A DNA stretch of 40,784 bases from Aliiruegeria lutimaris (GTDB lineage Bacteria > Pseudomonadota > Alphaproteobacteria > Rhodobacterales > Rhodobacteraceae), in contig NZ_FNEK01000046.1 in the NCBI RefSeq assembly GCF_900099935.1, positions 1-40,784 on the forward strand. Reading direction: 5' to 3'. The notes beneath the pieces were generated by a model. That model saw only the letters and a program-made list of their open reading frames with translations. It did no database searches and was not told the DNA's origin. Position 1 is the stretch's first letter. Each line of letters opens with the position of its first letter. Both the position numbers and the translations under genes were made by a program. Shown in pieces: positions 17,288 through 25,940 of the stretch.

Positions 17288-18148
17288 TTATCGCCCCCTA
17301 TTGCCGAGCATCTCACGGAAACGCGGATCCATCCGGTCGCGAAGTGCGTCGCCGACGAGGTTGAGAGAGAAGGCGGTCAACACGATCATCAGCCCCGGGT
17401 AAAACAGCAGCCACGGTGCCCGGGTGATATAAATTCGGGATTCCGCCAGCATGTTGCCCCAGCTTGGTACTTCGGGCGGCGCGCCGAGGCCGAGGAAATC
17501 GAGGGAGGCTGCGCCGAGCTGGGCAAAGGCGAAGACAAAGCTAGCCTGCACCAGCAGGGGCGAGATCATGTTGGGCAGAACGTGCTTGCGGATGATCCAG
17601 AACGTACTGGCGCCCATGGAATTCGCCGCCTCGACATAGGTCTCCTCCCTTAGCCGCAGGGAAACGCCATAGGTGATACGGGCGGTGGTCGTCAGATAGA
17701 CTATTCCGATTGCCAGGATGGCGTTGGCAACGCTCTGGCCCAGAATGACGATCAGCCCGAGCGCCATCAGCAATGACGGAAAGGCCATCATGACGTCGAC
17801 CATTCGCATGAGAACGCGTCCCAGCCGCGGGTACAGCGCCGAGAGAATACCGATTGGCACGCCGGTGGCGAGCGCGAAGCTGACCACGCCGACGCCGATC
17901 AGCAACGCCAGTCGGGAACCATAGATCACTCGGCTGAACGTGTCGCGGCCGAAGTGGTCAGTGCCGAACCAGTGTTCCCAGCTCGGGGGGCTCAGCCGGT
18001 TTATCGGCTCTATCTGTTCCGGCGGGTAGTGGACCAGGACATTGGCGCCAAGGGCCGCCACGATGATGACCACAAGGTAGACGAGGCCGAGCATCGCGAG
18101 CGGACGGGTTGCGAAGAGGTCGAAGAAGGGGCGCAATGAGCGGGTCAT
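17288..18148 (-). CDS. Peptide/nickel-type ABC transporter permease, DppC-like (importer 2)
   Basis: A 286-aa inner-membrane permease with the HWFGTDHFGRDTFSRV block after the first helix, an EAA-type loop (YVEAANSMGAS), LDFLGLGAPPE, and a C-terminal GDALRDRMDPRFR. The ATG at 18148 gives an ATGA overlap with the DppB-like gene; upstream in-frame sequence lies inside that gene. Confidence 0.93.
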   Translation of the reverse strand: MTRSLRPFFDLFATRPLAMLGLVYLVVIIVAALGANVLVHYPPEQIEPINRLSPPSWEHWFGTDHFGRDTFSRVIYGSRLALLIGVGVVSFALATGVPIGILSALYPRLGRVLMRMVDVMMAFPSLLMALGLIVILGQSVANAILAIGIVYLTTTARITYGVSLRLREETYVEAANSMGASTFWIIRKHVLPNMISPLLVQASFVFAFAQLGAASLDFLGLGAPPEVPSWGNMLAESRIYITRAPWLLFYPGLMIVLTAFSLNLVGDALRDRMDPRFREMLGNRGR

Positions 18149-19092
18149 TCGAGCTCCACTCTTGGATCGAGATAACGATAGGAGATGTCCACCAGCAGGT
18201 TGATGATCAGGTAGAGGCAAACGATGACGAGGATCACGCCCTGGATCACCGGGTAATCGCGGCGCAGGATAGATTGCACCACCAGGCGCCCAATGCCCGG
18301 CAAGGCAAAGACGGTTTCGGTCACGACCGCCTCGGATATCAGCGCAGCGAACGTGAAGCCGAAAGCCGAAACGACAGCGAGCAGGGCGTTGCGTAGAATA
18401 TGCCGGATCACCACACGTTGCGGGCGGATTCCCTTGGATCGCGCGGTGCGTACGTAGTCCTCCTTGGCGACGTCGAGCATGCTTGCGCGGGTCAGCCGGA
18501 GTATCAGCGCCGCGTTTGGTGCCGCGAGCGTCAGGCTCGGAAGAAGAAGGTAGCGCAGGTTCGACAACCCGCCTTCCTCGAAGATCGAGGGGTATCCCGA
18601 ACTCGGCAGCCAGCCCAGATTCGCCGCGAATATCAGGATCAGGTAGAGGCCAACCCAGAATGTCGGGATGGACGCCAGCAACATGGCAATGCCCGACAGG
18701 CCCTGATCGATCCAGGTGCCATGGCGCGTTGCCGCCAGCACGCCCACGGGTACACCCAGAAGGACGATCCAGACCATGGTCACGCAGGCCAGCAGAATGC
18801 TGGTTTCGGCCCCGTCGCGGATGATCAGGGTAACTGGATCCTGAAAGAAGATGGAAGTGCCTAGGTCTCCCTGCAACACATTGCCGACCCAGTAGAAATA
18901 CTGGGTGACAATAGACCGATCGAGGCCGAGTCGCGTGCGCAGCGCCTCGACCTGTTCCGGAGTAGCCTCATCCCCCAGAAGAACGTAGATAGGGTCGCCG
19001 GGGATGAGGTGTATGAAGACGAAGATGACGACCGACGCGGCGGCAAGCGTCGCCAGCGCCGCGCCGGTGCGTCTCAGGACATAGAATAGCAT
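18145..19092 (-). CDS. Peptide/nickel-type ABC transporter permease, DppB-like (importer 2)
   Basis: A 315-aa inner-membrane permease. The N-terminal helix ends in HLIPGDP, followed by the LGLDRSIVTQY and GDLGTS blocks, an EAA-type loop (VRTARSKGIRPQRV) and a C-terminal YRYLDPRVELE. It starts 28 bp after the binding-protein stop, with no hairpin in between, in contrast to the other three importers of the window. Confidence 0.93.
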   Translation of the reverse strand: MLFYVLRRTGAALATLAAASVVIFVFIHLIPGDPIYVLLGDEATPEQVEALRTRLGLDRSIVTQYFYWVGNVLQGDLGTSIFFQDPVTLIIRDGAETSILLACVTMVWIVLLGVPVGVLAATRHGTWIDQGLSGIAMLLASIPTFWVGLYLILIFAANLGWLPSSGYPSIFEEGGLSNLRYLLLPSLTLAAPNAALILRLTRASMLDVAKEDYVRTARSKGIRPQRVVIRHILRNALLAVVSAFGFTFAALISEAVVTETVFALPGIGRLVVQSILRRDYPVIQGVILVIVCLYLIINLLVDISYRYLDPRVELE

Positions 19093-19120
19093 CGTCGTCC
19101 CGGTTTCCTTTCGCGCAGGA

Positions 19121-20665
19121 TCACTTGGTCACGCCCCAGAAATGCGGCCAGATCAAAGATGTGTCCCACATGTTGCCGAGTTTCGGCGAAGCGATGTCGT
19201 AGGAGAAGACATCGCCGACCTTTATCGTCGGTACCTGCTCGTAGATCAGGCTCTGTAATCCGGCCCATGCTTCGCGCCGCACGTCGAGATCCGAGGTGCC
19301 GGTGAACTTCTGATCGAGCGCTAGCTTTTCCTCGGTCGCCCACCAGCCGGGGTAGTTGGTGTTGAGCGCGGTCAACAGAACTGGATCGGGGATGTTGCCG
19401 TGGTGGGTGACGAACATGTCCCACTGGTCGGGCTGCGCGCGCTTCTTGAGCAGTGTCGCCCAGTCGACCACGACCATCTCGATATTGATGCCGGCATCGG
19501 CGAGCTGGCGGGTAAACACGGTCGCCTGGTCGAAATGGGTCTTGTAGTTGGTCGAGACCAGCAGCTTGATCGGCGAACCGTCATAGCCCGCGGCCGCAGC
19601 CATTTCCTTGGCCTTCTCGGGGTCGCCGACGGAGTAGGATTCGGTGCCGGCGTCCGTGTACCAGATGTTGCCTTCCGGGAAGAACGAGCCGTTTGCGCTC
19701 CACAGAGCCTCTTCGCCGACCGAAACGCGCAGTGCTTCCTCCATGTCGAGCGCAGTCAGGATCGCGCGCCGCAGCGGGTAGTTTTCAGCCAGGGGACCGA
19801 TCTTGGAATTCATGAACACGAGGCCGAAGATCGGCGCTCCGCTCAGGTGGATCTTGAGCGCCGGATCGTCCTTCAGGATGCCGTAGAGGTCGCCGGAGAT
19901 GAATTCGGCGTAGTCATAGTCTCCGGCCTGAATGCCGCTCACACGCGTGCCGACATCCGGCACGGGAATGAAACGGATCGTGTCGATCTCGGCCGGGCGC
20001 GCGCCGGCATAGCCGTCGGTCGGCGTGGCTAGACCGCTGTAATCATCGAATTTCACTAGCTCGACATGGCGATTGTTGCGCCATTCGCTGAACTTGTAGG
20101 GACCTGTGCCCACGTAGTTTTCGGCCGCGATCGGCTCGCCGGCGGCCGCGCTCACGATCTCGGCGGGATAGATGACCGGACCGCCGTTGGGGAAGGCAAG
20201 CATGGATTTCCAGGCACCGTTGGGTTGCGCCAGCGTGATAGTGACCTCGAGCGGACCTGTCGCCCCGATCCCGGTGACGTCCTTCATCAGGAGCTTGCCC
20301 CGGGCGCCGAATTCTCCCCACCGCTGCAGCGATGCGACCACGTCATCGGCGTCCATGACGTCGCCGTTATGGAACTTCACGCCCTCGCGCAATCCAATGG
20401 TGATTGTCAAGCCATCGTCGGAAATGGTCTCGCCGGTGGCTAGGAAAGGTTGCGGCTCGAAGGTCGAGTCGAACGCGTAAAGCATCTCGAACATGTGCTG
20501 CCCGATCGTGGTGGCCAGCGTGGCCGTGCCCATCTGCAGATCGAGGCTGGGCGGCTCGCCGATCGTGGCATAGCGAAGTGTTTCGGCCGAGATGCTGCCC
20601 GCCGACATCACCGCCGCGAGGGCTAGCACGCTGGTGCGTGCCAGATTGCCAAGTTTCCGTTGCAT
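19121..20665 (-). CDS. Extracellular solute-binding protein family 5 (importer 2)
   Basis: A 514-aa periplasmic binding protein of the peptide/nickel family. The signal peptide is about residues 1-27 with cleavage context SISA-E. The family block GVKFHNGD followed by DADDVVASLQRW is present. ATG at 20665 has a strong AGGAGAGG site; an in-frame ATG further upstream lacks support. Sequence differs strongly from the importer-1 binding protein, so a different ligand is likely. It is transcribed after an SDR gene, across a 67-bp AT-rich gap that may carry its own promoter. Confidence 0.92.
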   Translation of the reverse strand: MQRKLGNLARTSVLALAAVMSAGSISAETLRYATIGEPPSLDLQMGTATLATTIGQHMFEMLYAFDSTFEPQPFLATGETISDDGLTITIGLREGVKFHNGDVMDADDVVASLQRWGEFGARGKLLMKDVTGIGATGPLEVTITLAQPNGAWKSMLAFPNGGPVIYPAEIVSAAAGEPIAAENYVGTGPYKFSEWRNNRHVELVKFDDYSGLATPTDGYAGARPAEIDTIRFIPVPDVGTRVSGIQAGDYDYAEFISGDLYGILKDDPALKIHLSGAPIFGLVFMNSKIGPLAENYPLRRAILTALDMEEALRVSVGEEALWSANGSFFPEGNIWYTDAGTESYSVGDPEKAKEMAAAAGYDGSPIKLLVSTNYKTHFDQATVFTRQLADAGINIEMVVVDWATLLKKRAQPDQWDMFVTHHGNIPDPVLLTALNTNYPGWWATEEKLALDQKFTGTSDLDVRREAWAGLQSLIYEQVPTIKVGDVFSYDIASPKLGNMWDTSLIWPHFWGVTK

Positions 20666-20732
20666 GTGGTCCTCTCCTGTTGCTTTGGTTATTTTTTTAA
20701 ACATTTTTAACGACTTGTGATCATTTCCAGCC
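20666..20732 (-). promoter_or_regulatory. AT-rich leader ahead of importer 2
   Basis: 67-bp gap between the SDR stop and the binding-protein ribosome-binding site. It holds runs of A and T (a 7-nt T run around 20690-20697 on the plus strand, flanked by TTTAAA and TTTTTAA), unusual in this GC-rich window. It could be a secondary promoter or a leader that boosts binding-protein translation. I cannot assign -35/-10 boxes with confidence. Confidence 0.3.
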
Positions 20733-21515
20733 TCACCAACACGTGTAGCCGCCGTCTATGACCAGCGAGGCGCCGGTCATGTATTTCGCGCGGTCACTGG
20801 CGAGGTAGACCGCCAGCGGGCCGATATCCTTCGGATCGCCGAGCTCTCCCATCGGGATGTTCTTGAGGAGGCCGTCGATCACCTCCGGGTGGCTTTTCGA
20901 CCAGGCCTTGTTCGGCTCCGTCAGGAAAATGCCCGGACAGATCGCGTTGACGGTGATGCGGTGCTGCGCCCAGTCCACCGCGAGGCTGCGGGTCAGTTGC
21001 AGCACACCGGCCTTGGCCGTCTCGTAATGGCGTCCGGCAATACCACGGCCGGGGACCATGGCATTGATCGAGGCGATGTTGATGATGCGTCCGCCCGTGC
21101 CGCGCGCAATCATCGCGCCGCCGATCACCTTGGCGCAGAGAAAGGTGCTGGTAAGATTGAGATCGACCAGCGATTTCCACTGCTCGAGTTCCATCTCTTC
21201 CGTGGGGATGCTCAGGCGACGGCCCCCGACATTGCTGATCAGAATGTCAAATGGCCCGCATGTGTCCAGAGCTTCGTGGCAGATGCTCTCGCAGGCCTGC
21301 GGATCGCCGATGTCGGCCTCGATAGTCCAGGCCTTCCGCCCCAGGGCGCGGATGTCCTCCGCCGTCGCCTGCAGGCTGTCCGAAGGACGTGCGACGAGCG
21401 CGATATCCGCGCCCGCATCGGCAATCGCAAGCGCCATCTCCCGCCCAAGGCCGCGACTTCCACCGGTGATGAAAAGACGCTTGCCATCCAGGCGGAAACT
21501 GTCGGGAAAACTCAT
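20733..21515 (-). CDS. Short-chain dehydrogenase/reductase (SDR), GMC/ALDH-linked
   Basis: A 260-aa classical SDR. Cofactor motif TGGSRGLG is at 17-24, catalytic S149, Y164 and K168 (HYETAKAG). The usual NNAG motif reads SNVGG here (about 95-99), a mild departure. The C terminus ends in the common TGASLVIDGGYTCW. Members oxidise or reduce secondary alcohols or keto groups with NAD(P)H. It lies 164 bp after the GMC gene in the same direction and 67 bp ahead of importer 2, so it bridges the oxidation genes and the transport genes. ATG at 21515 was chosen because it starts the conserved fold. Confidence 0.9.
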   Translation of the reverse strand: MSFPDSFRLDGKRLFITGGSRGLGREMALAIADAGADIALVARPSDSLQATAEDIRALGRKAWTIEADIGDPQACESICHEALDTCGPFDILISNVGGRRLSIPTEEMELEQWKSLVDLNLTSTFLCAKVIGGAMIARGTGGRIINIASINAMVPGRGIAGRHYETAKAGVLQLTRSLAVDWAQHRITVNAICPGIFLTEPNKAWSKSHPEVIDGLLKNIPMGELGDPKDIGPLAVYLASDRAKYMTGASLVIDGGYTCW

Positions 21516-21557
21516 TGTCTGGCTCTCATGGCAGGGTACATGACGGTCGGTGTGCAA

Positions 21558-21578
21558 AGCGGCATTCAAGTTGCCGCT
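21558..21578 (-). terminator. Hairpin between GMC oxidoreductase and SDR genes
   Basis: AGCGGCA / TGCCGCT, perfect 7-bp stem with a 7-nt loop, in the 164-bp gap between the two genes. Only TT follows on the minus strand, so it is probably not a strong terminator; it may separate expression of ALDH-GMC from SDR-importer 2. Confidence 0.35.
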
Positions 21579-21679
21579 CCACAATCCCGAAGAGCCTAGG
21601 CGAAGAATCCGAGGGGCGTGAAATGCCGATGCACTATTTAGATATGCAAAGATAGCATTGGCGCTGGCCTGCCGCGCGG

Positions 21680-23308
21680 TCAGACGTCCGCAGTTGGCAG
21701 GGGTGGACGGCCGAGGGCAAAGTCCGCGGCGCGTTCCCCGATCATCAGCGCGGGAACATTGGTGTTCGCGGCCGGCATGTCGGGGATCACCGAAGTGTCG
21801 GCAACGCGTAACCCGGTCAGACCATGAACCTCCAGCCGGTGGTTCACCACGTTGCGGGCATCGCTGTCGGGCCCCATCCGGCAGGTGCCCATTACATGAT
21901 AGGTCGTGTTGCCGTTTTGCCTGGCGTGTTCAAGAAGTTCGTCGTCGCTCGCAGCATCCAACCCCGGCCAAGCTTCCCTTTCGACATATTGCGCGAAAGG
22001 TTCGCTGGCGGCGATGGCGCGCGCCAGGCGCATAGCCGAGACGATGGCGCGCTGGTCTGCATCCGCCACGAGATAGTTGGGCTGGATCTCGGGGGCGTCA
22101 AATGGGTCGGCTGACTTCGCCTGGACGTGTCCCCGGCTCTCGGGGCGTTGCTGCCAGCAGGCCATCGTCGCACCGGGAAAACGGTCCAGCCCCGACCAGA
22201 CACCGCCGGGGTAGCTCGCCGGTGTGAAGGAGACCTGTATGTCACCGCGCGACAGGGCCGGGTCGGATTTGGCGAAACAGTAGAGCAGGGTAGGTGTCAG
22301 CGTCAGCACGCCCTTTCGCAGAAATGCGAACTTTGCCACCTCGCGCAGGAGCGGCAGGCCGCGCACCCGCTCGTTGATTGATCGAGCACCCTGGATCCTG
22401 AGAACGATCCGCGCAGCGAAGTGGTCCTGCAGATTGGTTCCCACGCCGGGTAACGCGTGCCGGACCGCGATGCCGGACTGTTTCAAATACGTGCCGTCTC
22501 CGATGCCGGAAAGCTGCAGGATGTGGGGCGAACCGATAGCCCCCGCCGAGAGGATTACCTCGCGTCTGGCAAGGACTGTTTCTTCGCGGCCGCCTCGCCG
22601 ATAAGTCACGCCGGTGACCCGGTTGCCGTCGAGGCAAAGTCGCACAACCTGAGAGTCGAGCCGCAGATCCACTTCACCGCGCCGCACCGCGGGGTGCAGA
22701 AATACGCGCGCCGGACTCACCCGCCGCCCCTTGTGGATCGATCGCTGGACATAGGCGATGCCTTCCTGGATCGCGGCGTTGTAGTCCTTCGCGCGCTCAA
22801 TACCCTGACTGGCGGCGGCGTCCATAAAGGCTTCGCAGAGCGGGTCGGGGGCGTCAATGTCGGTGATGGTAAAGGGCCCGGTTCGGCCGCGATACCGCGC
22901 GTCGCCGGGGCCGATCCGGCCTTCGAGCCGCTGGAAATACGGCAGGACCTCGGCATAGGTCCAACCCGGGTTGCCCTGTTCTGCCCAGTCGTCGAAGTCT
23001 GACCGATGGCCTCGGGTGCAGACATGCCCGTTAATGGCGCCGGTGCCACCGAAAACCTTGCCACGGCTTTGAAGTATGGAGCGTCCGGCAATACCCGATC
23101 CGGCCGCTGTCCGGTACATCCAGTCGAGCCGCGGGTTGCCGAGCGCATAGACCACGGCGGCCGGCACGTGGATCGCCGGATGCCAGTCCCGGCCGCCGGC
23201 TTCAAGTACGCAGACCGTTCCCTTGCCGGCCTCTGCGAGGCGTCCGGCGACAACGGACCCAGCGCTTCCGGCGCCTATGACCACGTAGTCGAAGCAGTCA
23301 TGTGCCAT
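21680..23308 (-). CDS. GMC-family FAD-dependent alcohol oxidoreductase
   Basis: A 542-aa flavoprotein of the glucose-methanol-choline family. FAD-binding GAGSAG is at 12-17, GMC signature GGTGAINGHVCTRGH around residues 89-103, and the C-terminal catalytic pair is H471 (YHVMGTCRMG) and N515/N517 (AANTN). Members oxidise primary alcohols (choline, polyethylene glycol, aliphatic alcohols). ATG at 23308 overlaps the aldehyde dehydrogenase stop by one base (TGATG), so the alcohol and aldehyde steps are translated together. The pair probably carries an alcohol through aldehyde to acid; choline is possible, but no betaine genes are seen. Confidence 0.93.
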   Translation of the reverse strand: MAHDCFDYVVIGAGSAGSVVAGRLAEAGKGTVCVLEAGGRDWHPAIHVPAAVVYALGNPRLDWMYRTAAGSGIAGRSILQSRGKVFGGTGAINGHVCTRGHRSDFDDWAEQGNPGWTYAEVLPYFQRLEGRIGPGDARYRGRTGPFTITDIDAPDPLCEAFMDAAASQGIERAKDYNAAIQEGIAYVQRSIHKGRRVSPARVFLHPAVRRGEVDLRLDSQVVRLCLDGNRVTGVTYRRGGREETVLARREVILSAGAIGSPHILQLSGIGDGTYLKQSGIAVRHALPGVGTNLQDHFAARIVLRIQGARSINERVRGLPLLREVAKFAFLRKGVLTLTPTLLYCFAKSDPALSRGDIQVSFTPASYPGGVWSGLDRFPGATMACWQQRPESRGHVQAKSADPFDAPEIQPNYLVADADQRAIVSAMRLARAIAASEPFAQYVEREAWPGLDAASDDELLEHARQNGNTTYHVMGTCRMGPDSDARNVVNHRLEVHGLTGLRVADTSVIPDMPAANTNVPALMIGERAADFALGRPPLPTADV

Positions 23309-24753
23309 CAGAGGCGGATGCCGACATTCTTTGTCTGAACGTAACCCAGCAGCGCTTCCTGGCCCTTCTCCCGGCCATAGCCGGAGCGCTTCATGCCGCC
23401 GAACGGAGTCTCGACACCTCCGGCCCACCACTGGTTGACGTAGACCTGCCCGGCGACCAGCCGGTCCGCGACCACGTGGGCGGTCGACAGGTCGCGGGTG
23501 TACAGTCCCGCCGCAAGCCCGTAATCGGTTCCGTTGGCGATCTCTATCGCCTCATCGGTCGTGTCGAACGGGATCACCACGACAACTGGTCCAAAGAACT
23601 CGTCCTGTGCGATCCGCATGTCGGGGCGGACGTCGGCAAAAACCGTCGGCGTCATGAAATATCCGTCGAGCCCGGCAACGCGGTCACCGCCGGTGGCAAG
23701 CGTTGCTCCTTCCTCGACACCGAAGCGGCAGAGTGCGATTACCCGCTCCAACTGCTGCGCCGAGATCAGCGGACCCATCGTGTGCCCCTCGATTCCCGGG
23801 CCGACGTCGAGCGCTTTTGCCTTGGCGACAAGGCGAGCGACCACGTCGTCGTACACTGAACGATGAACGATTAGCCGCGAGCCTGCCGAGCAAATTTGCC
23901 CGGCATGTTTGAATATCCCCGCGGCGGCGCTCTCGGCGACCTGGTCGAGATCGGCGTCCGGAAACACGATCCCTCCCGATTTACCACCGAGTTCCATGAC
24001 GCAGGGCACCACCCGCTCGGCGGCCGCGCGCAGCACGCTTTTGCCGGTCTCGACCGAGCCGGTAAAAACGATGTGGTCGATATCGTCATGCGCCACAAGC
24101 GCCGCGCCGGCTTCGGAGCCGATCCCGCAGACGATGTTGACGGCACCGGCGGGAACGCCAGCACGTTCACAGGCTTCGGCAAACAGAAACAGGCTGAGCG
24201 GGGAGTCTTCCGGCGACTTGAGCACCACCGTGTTGCCGGTAACCAATGCACAGGCGATAGAGCGCGCACCAACCGGAAGCGGCCCGTTCCATGGGACGAT
24301 CTGGGCCGAGACGCCGTAGGGGGCAAGCACGGTATAGTCTAGCATGCCGTCACCGAGCGGGATCTGCCGGCCTTCGAGCTTGTCTGCCAACCCGCCGTAA
24401 TAGCGCAGGTAGCGTCGGGTCAACGGTATCTCGCCGTGCCCGTTCTTTAATGTTTTGCCGTTGTCGCGGCATTCTACCAGTGCGATTTCGTCCGCGGCCT
24501 TTTCGAGTTCGTCGGCGATACGGAACATCAGCGCGCCGCGTTCGTGCGGCGGCATCAGTTGCAACGCCCGCGAGGCGAAACACGCCCGCGCTGCGGCGAC
24601 GGCAGCGTCGATATCCTCTGTTGTGCCGCGGGCGACCTCGCAGATTGTCTGGCCCGTTGCCGGGTCCGTAACGGGCAGTCTGCCACCGTTCGAGGCATCT
24701 ACCCATTTGCCAGCAATGTAATTTTTCCAGTAGGAGCGAATCCCGGTACTCAT
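23308..24753 (-). CDS. NAD(P)-dependent aldehyde dehydrogenase
   Basis: A 481-aa aldehyde dehydrogenase with a full active site: N156 (PWNGPL), E254 (MELGGKSGG), C288 (GQICSAGSR) and cofactor loop FTGSVETG at 230-237. Length is typical. ATG at 24753 follows GGAGGGG at ideal spacing. It is the first gene of the central minus-strand block and is divergent from the LysR gene 203 bp away. It likely oxidises the aldehyde made by the coupled GMC enzyme, or an aldehyde released by the nearby aldolase-like PLP enzymes; sequence does not decide. Confidence 0.94.
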   Translation of the reverse strand: MSTGIRSYWKNYIAGKWVDASNGGRLPVTDPATGQTICEVARGTTEDIDAAVAAARACFASRALQLMPPHERGALMFRIADELEKAADEIALVECRDNGKTLKNGHGEIPLTRRYLRYYGGLADKLEGRQIPLGDGMLDYTVLAPYGVSAQIVPWNGPLPVGARSIACALVTGNTVVLKSPEDSPLSLFLFAEACERAGVPAGAVNIVCGIGSEAGAALVAHDDIDHIVFTGSVETGKSVLRAAAERVVPCVMELGGKSGGIVFPDADLDQVAESAAAGIFKHAGQICSAGSRLIVHRSVYDDVVARLVAKAKALDVGPGIEGHTMGPLISAQQLERVIALCRFGVEEGATLATGGDRVAGLDGYFMTPTVFADVRPDMRIAQDEFFGPVVVVIPFDTTDEAIEIANGTDYGLAAGLYTRDLSTAHVVADRLVAGQVYVNQWWAGGVETPFGGMKRSGYGREKGQEALLGYVQTKNVGIRL

Positions 24754-24777
24754 TTTCCCCTCCGGACGTTTCCTGCG

Positions 24778-24794
24778 ATCCCGCTCAGCGGGAT
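24778..24794. promoter_or_regulatory. 17-bp perfect palindrome, candidate operator
   Basis: ATCCCGCT-C-AGCGGGAT: 8-bp arms around one central base, 25-41 bp ahead of the aldehyde dehydrogenase start and inside the divergent region shared with lysR. A TATTTA element (minus strand, 24805-24810) just upstream could be a -10 box, which would place the palindrome near the transcription start. LysR-type and other dimeric regulators bind such sites; binding here is inferred. Confidence 0.55.
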
Positions 24795-24956
24795 TGGCAA
24801 GGACTAAATACCCCCCTCCAGGCAAAAGCGAATGCTGAAATTGGATGCGACAATGCCAACGGTGCATACGCAGTGCAAATCCTTTCAACCTGCCCTGCGT
24901 CTGCTAGGCTCCGGGTATGCCCGAAACAAAGAGTATCGCGATCGCGAGGCACCGCT

Positions 24957-25871
24957 ATGGAAGTCAAATGGCTATTGGATTTTCTTTCTCTCGTGGATAC
25001 GCGGAACTTCTCTCGTTCCGCTGATGACCGGGCAACCACGCAACCGGCGTTCAGCCGCCGTATCAAGGCGCTCGAAGAATGGTTGGGGGCGCCGATGTTT
25101 GACAGGAGCAAGCAACCAATCGAGTTGACCGAAGCAGGCCGGAGGTTCAAGCCGGTGGCCGACGAAGTGCTACGAAGGCTCTTTCAAAGCCGAGAAGAGA
25201 TCCAACGGATTGGTCAGAGGACCGAGAGCACGATAACTTTCGCCGCAACACATAGCCTGTCGCTGGTATTCTTCCCAAACTGGATCCGCGGAGTCGAGAA
25301 GGAGCTTGGCCAGCTTCGGACCCGGCTCGACTCCAAACAGATCAGAAATTGCGTGCAGTCGCTTGTTCGGGGCGAATGCAACTTTGCCTTGCTTCCGACC
25401 CACACTTCCGTCGAAGTCGAACTCTCCGAGGAAGAATTCATCTCGCTTCCAGTCGGGTTGGACAGGCTGGTTCCTGTTTCGGCCCCCGATGAGACGGGCG
25501 CCCCACGCCATGCCCTTCCGGGCACCCAGAAAGCGCCCTTGGACTACCTTTCTTACTTCGGCTCAGCGGTGAGCGGACGCGCGGTGGAAGTTTTGCTCCG
25601 GGAAAAGGGGAATGAAATCCATTTGCGGCGGGTGTTCGAAACCCATCTCGCCGGTGTTCTCAAGTCGATGGCGGTCGAGGGCAGGGGGGTGGCATGGCTC
25701 CCTCAAAGCGAAGTCGTGACTGAACTGGAGGCAGGCAGTCTGGTCTATGCAGGTGACAATTCGTGGAATATCGCGTCGGAAATCCGCCTGTTTCGCAGCC
25801 GCGATCCGTTGCCGAACACAGCGGAAGCGTTCTGGAAATACCTCGATGATGCAGCTTCGGCATCGTCATAG
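24957..25871 (+). CDS. LysR-family transcriptional regulator
   Basis: A 304-aa regulator. The N-terminal winged helix-turn-helix occupies about residues 1-60 (FLSLVDTRNFSRSADDR...QPAFSRRIKALEEWLG, with LTEAG closing the wing), followed by a periplasmic-binding-protein-like effector domain. The ATG at 24957 begins the conserved MEVKWLLDF; the longer in-frame start at 24873 is outside the family pattern. The divergent layout with the aldehyde dehydrogenase is the classical LysR arrangement, so it probably controls the ALDH-GMC-SDR-importer 2 block and possibly the M81 gene 69 bp downstream. It is the only regulator in the window. Confidence 0.93.
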   Translation: MEVKWLLDFLSLVDTRNFSRSADDRATTQPAFSRRIKALEEWLGAPMFDRSKQPIELTEAGRRFKPVADEVLRRLFQSREEIQRIGQRTESTITFAATHSLSLVFFPNWIRGVEKELGQLRTRLDSKQIRNCVQSLVRGECNFALLPTHTSVEVELSEEEFISLPVGLDRLVPVSAPDETGAPRHALPGTQKAPLDYLSYFGSAVSGRAVEVLLREKGNEIHLRRVFETHLAGVLKSMAVEGRGVAWLPQSEVVTELEAGSLVYAGDNSWNIASEIRLFRSRDPLPNTAEAFWKYLDDAASASS

Positions 25872-25910
25872 GCCAAGCTTGCATTGGAGGTGGACGAAGC
25901 CCGCGCGTAA

Positions 25911-25940
25911 GTTCGGACAAAACTTTTCAGGGGTCCGAAC
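25911..25940 (+). promoter_or_regulatory. 8-bp inverted repeat enclosing the ribosome-binding site of the M81 gene
   Basis: GTTCGGAC (25911-25918) and GTCCGAAC (25933-25940) are perfect inverted copies with a 14-nt loop. The second arm ends exactly at the M81 start codon, and the AGGGG ribosome-binding site sits at the loop/arm border. In RNA it could fold into a stem that limits translation; in DNA it could be an operator. Confidence 0.5.

Noticed and set aside
21680-24753. Reading the ALDH-GMC pair as betB-betA (choline to glycine betaine)
   Set aside because: The order and overlap are suggestive, but no betI, betC or choline importer is present, the regulator is LysR type, and the neighbours are peptide-type import and deacylation genes. 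I therefore left gene symbols blank.
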